The notes beneath the pieces were generated by a model that had not been told where the DNA came from, ran no database searches, and saw only the letters and a program-made list of their open reading frames with translations. This document shows positions 42,033 through 46,509 of a stretch of 46,509 nucleotides of DNA, in pieces. The DNA is taken from NCBI GenBank assembly GCA_900545655.1, contig UQZY01000014.1, positions 1-46,509 on the forward strand, given 5' to 3'. Both the position numbers and the translations under genes were made by a program. The DNA comes from an uncultured Oscillospiraceae bacterium (GTDB lineage: Bacteria > Bacillota > Clostridia > Oscillospirales > Acutalibacteraceae). Each line of letters begins with the position of its first letter. The stretch's first letter is position 1.

Positions 42033-43765
42033 TTCCCGTCAATAACGATTCTGTCGTTTATTTCTTTTACGAACTCACGGTCAAGCTTTTCAACCATTCT
42101 GTCATAGGTTACAAGTCCGTTTATCTCCCCTTCAACGTCGGATACCTGCGTATAAACAGAAGCTGAAAGTCCCCGTGAAACGTTCGGGATTATACGTTTT
42201 TCAAACAGCATTTTAAAGCTCCTTGAAAGTGCTGTTTTCGTTGGATACATATGATAGCCGAACATTATGAGAGGGTTAAACATATGGCCGAATGTCGGCT
42301 TGCTGTAGCCTCCGAATTCCGACAGAAGATAACAGCGCTTATCTCTCGGAACATATATGGGAGTAAAATAGATATGCTTGCTTACAAAATCTCCGCCGCC
42401 CTGGTCATGCCAACCGCTGGTTGAGTCAATGGTTCTTGTGGGATCAAGCTCCTTTATTTCCCGGGTAATACGCTTTGAATCAAACTGTCCCCAGCCCTCA
42501 TTGAAAGGAACCCACATTGCTACCGAAACACAGTTGATAAGGTGTGAAACCGTTCTTCTCATGTCGGTCTCGTACTCTTCCCTACCCGCACGTGATTCTC
42601 TGGCAAAAAATTTTCTGTGTCTTGTATCCTTAAACTCAAGCCCGATAAACGGCAATACGCCGACACAAAGCATATTGTAATCCGAGCCTCCGTTCACCAT
42701 GTCCTGCCACACAAGCATACCGATTCTGTCGCAGTGATAGTACCAACGCAGAGGCTCGATTTTTATATGCTTTCTTATCATGTTAAAGCCCATGTCCTTC
42801 AGCATCTGTATATCATAAACACAAGCCTCATCTGAGGGCGGCGTCAGTTTTCCGTCAGACCAGTACCCCTGATCAAGAACTCCCTTATGGAAATACGGCT
42901 TATTGTTGAGCATAAGGCGCTGTATGCCGTTTTTATCCTTACCCGTACCAAACTTTCGCATGCCGAAATATGAATGTATTTCATCGTCTCCGGCCCTTAT
43001 CACAAGGTCGTAGAGTTTAGGATTTTCGGGAGACCAGAGTTCATAGTCCGAAAGCTTTATTTCAACCGAATTTTTACCTTTTCCGGAAGCAATTATGCGG
43101 CCGTTATCAAGAACATCCGCCTTAAAACTCTTTGCCGTTGTCTTTACGGAAACCGTAAGAGAATCCCTGTCAATATCCGGAATTATCTTAAGCTCCGAAA
43201 TAAAATCCTCTGTAACCGATTCCATCCAGACAGTGCCCCAGATTCCGGACTGAGGAGTATACCAGATATTTCCGGACTTAAGCTTTTGCTTTCCGAACGC
43301 ACCGACACCGGTATCCGACGGGTCCGTTACTTCAAGAGTCAATGTATTCTCTCCGACTCTCAACACCTTTGTTACATCCAGCGTAAAGGCATAAAATCCA
43401 CCTCTGTGTTCACCGATGCTTTCACCGTTAAGAAACACCTTGCACTCATAGTCAACCGCCGTGAAGTGCAACAGTGTTTTTTCTTTTATAAAGGTTTCAG
43501 GCACATCAAATACAAGCTTGTAAAAGAGCGTATCCTCCGGCATAACCGTTTTCATAACGCCGCTGAGAAGTGACTCGGGAGAAAACGGAACAAGGATATC
43601 CCCGTCATAATCTCCGAGTGACTCTCCGGCTCTTCTTATTGCGTATTTCCAATAACCGTTCAGGTTAAGATAACTGTCGCGTACAAGCTGAGGACGCGGA
43701 TACTCCTGCCACGGCTTGTCGCCTATACTGTCATAAAACCTTGATTTCAGCTGATGAACTGCCAT
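42029..43765 (-). CDS. glycoside hydrolase family 2 protein
   Basis: A 578-residue cytoplasmic family 2 enzyme (beta-galactosidase/glucuronidase/mannosidase class). The N-terminal sugar-binding jelly roll (LNGYWKYAI, DYECKVFLNGESIGEHRGGFYAFTLDVT) is followed by an Ig-like domain and a TIM barrel. In the barrel, MLVWQDMVNGG leads to the acid/base Glu in WVPFNEGWGQ (near residue 430) and the nucleophile Glu in LLSEFGGYS (near 490). No signal peptide, so it acts on imported sugars. ATG 43765 follows GGAGG by six bases. Exact substrate unknown. Confidence 0.92.
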   Translation of the reverse strand: MAVHQLKSRFYDSIGDKPWQEYPRPQLVRDSYLNLNGYWKYAIRRAGESLGDYDGDILVPFSPESLLSGVMKTVMPEDTLFYKLVFDVPETFIKEKTLLHFTAVDYECKVFLNGESIGEHRGGFYAFTLDVTKVLRVGENTLTLEVTDPSDTGVGAFGKQKLKSGNIWYTPQSGIWGTVWMESVTEDFISELKIIPDIDRDSLTVSVKTTAKSFKADVLDNGRIIASGKGKNSVEIKLSDYELWSPENPKLYDLVIRAGDDEIHSYFGMRKFGTGKDKNGIQRLMLNNKPYFHKGVLDQGYWSDGKLTPPSDEACVYDIQMLKDMGFNMIRKHIKIEPLRWYYHCDRIGMLVWQDMVNGGSDYNMLCVGVLPFIGLEFKDTRHRKFFARESRAGREEYETDMRRTVSHLINCVSVAMWVPFNEGWGQFDSKRITREIKELDPTRTIDSTSGWHDQGGGDFVSKHIYFTPIYVPRDKRCYLLSEFGGYSKPTFGHMFNPLIMFGYHMYPTKTALSRSFKMLFEKRIIPNVSRGLSASVYTQVSDVEGEINGLVTYDRMVEKLDREFVKEINDRIVIDGN

Positions 43766-43814
43766 AATCAACCTCCGTTTTATTTTTATAAAACACACAA
43801 ACATTCCGTATTTA

Positions 43815-43843
43815 ATTATAATTAAAAGACTTTTTTATTTCAA
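43815..43843 (-). promoter_or_regulatory. sigma-A promoter of the glycoside hydrolase
   Basis: On the minus strand TTGAAA (43843-43838), 17-base spacer, TATAAT (43820-43815), immediately downstream of the pyrG terminator. Confidence 0.8.
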
Positions 43844-43871
43844 CAAAAAGGCAGGCTTTCAACCTGCCTTT
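43842..43871 (-). terminator. pyrG terminator
   Basis: Nine-base stem AAAGGCAGG (43847-43855) with CCTGCCTTT (43863-43871) and, on the minus strand, TTTTTGTT after it. Confidence 0.9.
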
Positions 43872-43917
43872 AATTATTTTCATAAAAACACGGTGTTATG
43901 CGAGTTAATATACTAAA

Positions 43918-45525
43918 TTACTTTTCAAGTGAGCATTCAAGCGATGCTTTTACAAAGCCCTTGAAAAGAGGGTGTGCCTTGTTCGGTCTTGACTTAAACT
44001 CAGGGTGATACTGAACTCCGACATAAAACGGCTTATCCGTAAGCTCCACTGTTTCAACAAGCCGTCCGTCCGGTGAAAGACCCGAAAGAACAAGACCCTT
44101 TTCCGTAAGTATATCCCTATAATTATTATTAAACTCGTACCTATGTCTGTGGCGCTCTGAGATTTCACTCTTTTCATAGCATCTCGCCATTGTCGTGCCG
44201 CCTTTTATAACACAGGGATAAGCGCCCAGCCTCAAGGTTCCTCCCTTGTTTATCTCCTCACTCTGTCCCGGCATGAAGTCTATAACCTTGTTCTTGCAGC
44301 CCTCATCAAATTCTCCCGAAAAGGCGTCGCTTATTCCTGCGACATGACGCGCAAATTCTATAACGGCTATCTGCATACCAAGACAAATTCCGAAATACGG
44401 AATGTTGTTCTCACGTGCATACTTTGCGGCAAGAATCATTCCCTCAATGCCCCTGTTTCCGAAGCCTCCCGGAACAATTATTCCGTCGACGGAGGAAAGT
44501 ATATCCTCATATGTATCCCCGGTAAGTGTTTCCGAATCAATCCATTCTATCTCAACATCCGAGTCATAGCAGTAACCTGCATGACGAAGCGCCTCCGCAA
44601 CTGAAAGATAAGCATCATGAAGCTGCACATATTTTCCTACAAGACCTATCTTTACGGTATTTGTACGTGACTTTATTCTGTCAACAAGCTCAGTCCATTC
44701 GGTAAGCTCGGGCATCGGAGCATCTATCCCGAGTTCTCTGCAAACAACAGATGAAAAGTTTGACTTTTCAAGCATAAGGGGAGCTTCGTAAAGACAAGGA
44801 AGGGTGATATTTTCAATAACACAGTCAGGCTTTACATTGCAAAAAAGAGAAATCTTCTTAAAAATCGCTTCTTCAAGAGGCTCATCACAGCGCAATACGA
44901 TGATGTTCGGGTTTATTCCCATCCCCTGCAATTCCTTTACCGAATGCTGTGTAGGCTTTGACTTATGCTCGTCCGAGCCACTGAGAAACGGTACCAGAGT
45001 AACATGAATAAAAAGACTGTTTTCCCTTCCTACCTCGAGAGAAATCTGTCTTACAGCCTCAAGGAAAGGCTGCGATTCAATGTCACCAATGGTACCGCCG
45101 ATTTCTGTGATAACAACATCCGCGTCGGTTTTCTTGCCCACGCGATAAATAAACTCTTTTATTTCATTTGTAATATGAGGGATAACCTGTACCGTGGAGC
45201 CGAGGTATTCGCCGCGGCGTTCTTTATTGAGTACATTCCAGTAAACCTTACCGGTAGTTAAATTTGAATATTTATTGAGGTCTTCATCAATAAACCTCTC
45301 ATAGTGTCCGAGATCAAGGTCGGTTTCCGCACCGTCCTCGGTTACATATACTTCTCCGTGCTGATAGGGACTCATCGTCCCGGGATCTACATTTATATAC
45401 GGGTCAAGCTTTTGAGCCGCAATCTTAAGACCCCTTGCCTTGAGAAGCCGTCCGAGGGATGCGGCAGTTATCCCCTTGCCGAGTCCCGAAACAACACCTC
45501 CGGTAACAAAAATATATTTCGTCAT
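43918..45525 (-). CDS. pyrG: CTP synthase
   Basis: A 535-residue enzyme making CTP from UTP, ATP and glutamine. The N-terminal synthetase (TKYIFVTGGVVSGLGKGITAASLGRLL; DVVITEIGGTIGDIESQPF) is followed by a class I glutamine amidotransferase domain with GICLGMQ (nucleophile Cys near 380) and the catalytic His-Glu in YHPEFKSRP. ATG 45525 is the family start; a longer frame to 45627 overlaps the ANTAR gene. GCGGGG lies about nine bases upstream. It follows the ANTAR gene by 70 bases. Confidence 0.97.
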   Translation of the reverse strand: MTKYIFVTGGVVSGLGKGITAASLGRLLKARGLKIAAQKLDPYINVDPGTMSPYQHGEVYVTEDGAETDLDLGHYERFIDEDLNKYSNLTTGKVYWNVLNKERRGEYLGSTVQVIPHITNEIKEFIYRVGKKTDADVVITEIGGTIGDIESQPFLEAVRQISLEVGRENSLFIHVTLVPFLSGSDEHKSKPTQHSVKELQGMGINPNIIVLRCDEPLEEAIFKKISLFCNVKPDCVIENITLPCLYEAPLMLEKSNFSSVVCRELGIDAPMPELTEWTELVDRIKSRTNTVKIGLVGKYVQLHDAYLSVAEALRHAGYCYDSDVEIEWIDSETLTGDTYEDILSSVDGIIVPGGFGNRGIEGMILAAKYARENNIPYFGICLGMQIAVIEFARHVAGISDAFSGEFDEGCKNKVIDFMPGQSEEINKGGTLRLGAYPCVIKGGTTMARCYEKSEISERHRHRYEFNNNYRDILTEKGLVLSGLSPDGRLVETVELTDKPFYVGVQYHPEFKSRPNKAHPLFKGFVKASLECSLEK

Positions 45526-45595
45526 GATTAAATGCCCCGCTTTCTGAAATCCCATTTTTAAAACTCTGACCTTATGAGTCCTGAGCTTCTGAGTT

Positions 45596-46180
45596 TTATT
45601 TGTATGTGGAAATGATGTTTTCCGCAATTTTTCTTCTGGTAACGCACCTGTCCATCGCGTGTTTTTCGATATACCTGTGTGCCTCCGCTTCCGTCATTTT
45701 AAGTTCCTCGATGAGAAGCCACTTTGCCCTGTTTACAAGACGTATTTCCTCCATCTTCTCTTCAAATGAGGCTGTCTTTTCCTCCATTCGTCTTATACGC
45801 TCCCGCATTCCGCAAAGCATAAGCATTGACTGCTTAACCGTTTCGCCGTTTGTGGGCTTTTGAAGCACCAATGCCCCGTAAGGACTCACCTTTTCACAGA
45901 TATCCGAATAAAAATCACTTTTAACAAAAAGCATAACCCCTGTGCCGGTTTTTTCACATATATCCAGTGAGAGGTTCACTCCGAAGTCATCCGGCAGTGG
46001 GACGTTTATGATAACAATATCAAAGCCTCTCTCAAGCAACAATCTCTTTGCTTTTGCGACGTCCTTTGCGACTATAACAGGGTTGTATCTGCTGTCGGGG
46101 AGATATTTTTTCAGCGATGTATTAAAATTTTCAGAAGCCGAAACCAGCAATACACTGTAGATATGGTCACTGAAATCCAC
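45596..46180 (-). CDS. ANTAR-domain antiterminator, receiver-like N terminus
   Basis: A 194-residue two-domain regulator. The N-terminal 120 residues have a receiver-like fold (VLLVSASENF..., FDIVIINVPLPDDFG...) but without the usual run of acidic phosphoacceptor residues, so it may be a pseudo-receiver. A coiled coil (about 125-145) precedes the ANTAR RNA-binding domain (LVNRAKWLLIEELKMTEAEAHRYIEKHAMDRCVTRRKIAENII). ANTAR proteins bind dual hairpins in mRNA leaders and prevent termination. The start is GTG 46180, with GGGGGAG six bases upstream. It follows glnA by 37 bases, as often seen in Clostridia, suggesting a nitrogen-related target. Confidence 0.9.
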   Translation of the reverse strand: MDFSDHIYSVLLVSASENFNTSLKKYLPDSRYNPVIVAKDVAKAKRLLLERGFDIVIINVPLPDDFGVNLSLDICEKTGTGVMLFVKSDFYSDICEKVSPYGALVLQKPTNGETVKQSMLMLCGMRERIRRMEEKTASFEEKMEEIRLVNRAKWLLIEELKMTEAEAHRYIEKHAMDRCVTRRKIAENIISTYK

Positions 46181-46217
46181 TGTAAACTCCCCCCGTCATT
46201 TATTTTAGTGAAATACT

Positions 46218-46509
46218 TTATACCTTTGTTTTATTGTTTATATATGCCTCAATTGTAGTTCCCGGCAATGTATCCGAAATAAAATCGGAAGCCTTTACCG
46301 CAGAAACAGCCTCATCAAAGTTCTTCGGTAATGCTCTGAAATCTTTAAGAATACTCTCCGGAGCATCATAAAGATTTATGTCAGCTGCCTTCGGGAGCTC
46401 AAGATTATCTCTGATTCCCAAGAGTCCGGCGCGGATAATGAGTGCAAACGCGAGATACGGATTGCACAGCGGGTCGGGAGAGCGAAGTTCTGCACGCTTC
46501 TACTCTCCG
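46218..46509 (-). CDS. glnA: glutamine synthetase, 3' end (cut by window edge)
   Basis: The last 90 or so codons of a type I glutamine synthetase: AELRSPDPLCNPYLAFALII (the conserved substrate/ATP-site segment R-S-P-D-P) followed by GLLGIRDNLELPKAADINLYD and a normal C terminus. The upstream part lies beyond the right edge. Reading in this frame, a TAG occurs at 46502-46500, seven bases from the edge, just before KRAELRSPD. This would break the gene; an error at a sequence end is equally possible. Role: ammonium assimilation into glutamine. Confidence 0.8.

Overview
The window looks like chromosome of an anaerobic, spore-forming, Gram-positive bacterium of the Clostridia, most like gut Oscillospiraceae/Ruminococcaceae (inferred from gene content, not from a search). 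Evidence: the sporulation block yabO-yabP-yabQ-divIC-yabR, a SpoVB-type flippase, HemZ, the firmicute class III fructose-1,6-bisphosphatase, HrcA/CIRCE control of groESL, an ANTAR regulator beside glutamine synthetase, and choline-binding-type wall repeats. Promoters are of the TTGAAA-17-TATAAT type, and intrinsic terminators are frequent. Most genes lie on the minus strand.

Layout. 1-2141: unknown gene start, THUMP RNA methyltransferase and an orphan fumarase alpha subunit. 2172-4057: sporulation/division block yabO-P-Q-divIC-yabR. 4075-14082: HU gene, and upstream of it a long run recJ-relA-dtd-MBL hydrolase-hemZ-nucleoside kinase-flippase, apparently read from one promoter at 14054-14082. 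14213-17062: a small CmpB-like membrane protein (plus strand), fbp, and a 62-residue membrane protein with its own promoter and terminator. 17054-22068: uvrB-uvrA behind a promoter with a LexA-like box between -35 and -10.

22075-32285 is the most interesting part. A sigma-A promoter and a cobalamin riboswitch (aptamer about 32030-32235, P1 ends complementary) precede a minus-strand run: a 1188-residue wall-bound protein (DUF4430-like domain, PQQ-like beta-propeller, cadherin-like sandwiches, wall-binding repeats), a membrane-anchored FecR-like/DUF4430 protein, EcfT, a fused double EcfA ATPase, an ECF S component, 18 tandem copies of a 17-bp repeat, and a second EcfT. I read this as a corrinoid capture and import system for a Gram-positive surface. 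The wall-bound propeller would be a functional analogue of the Bacteroides BtuG propeller. Divergent from it lies a URO-D-superfamily protein with an H-x-C...C zinc signature like corrinoid-dependent methyltransferases, followed by a 65-residue protein.

34245-41048: an RluA-type pseudouridine synthase with a CNNM/CorC membrane protein, an O-antigen-ligase-like protein apparently made from a leaderless mRNA, groES-groEL with a perfect CIRCE, and a cysteine-rich protein with a SigK-like promoter (probable spore-surface protein). 41109-46509: tRNA-Thr(GGT), a TatD-associated-type radical SAM protein, a family 2 glycoside hydrolase, pyrG, an ANTAR regulator and the 3' end of glnA, which shows an in-frame TAG at the extreme window edge.

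All family assignments come from reading motifs in the translations; no database search was run.
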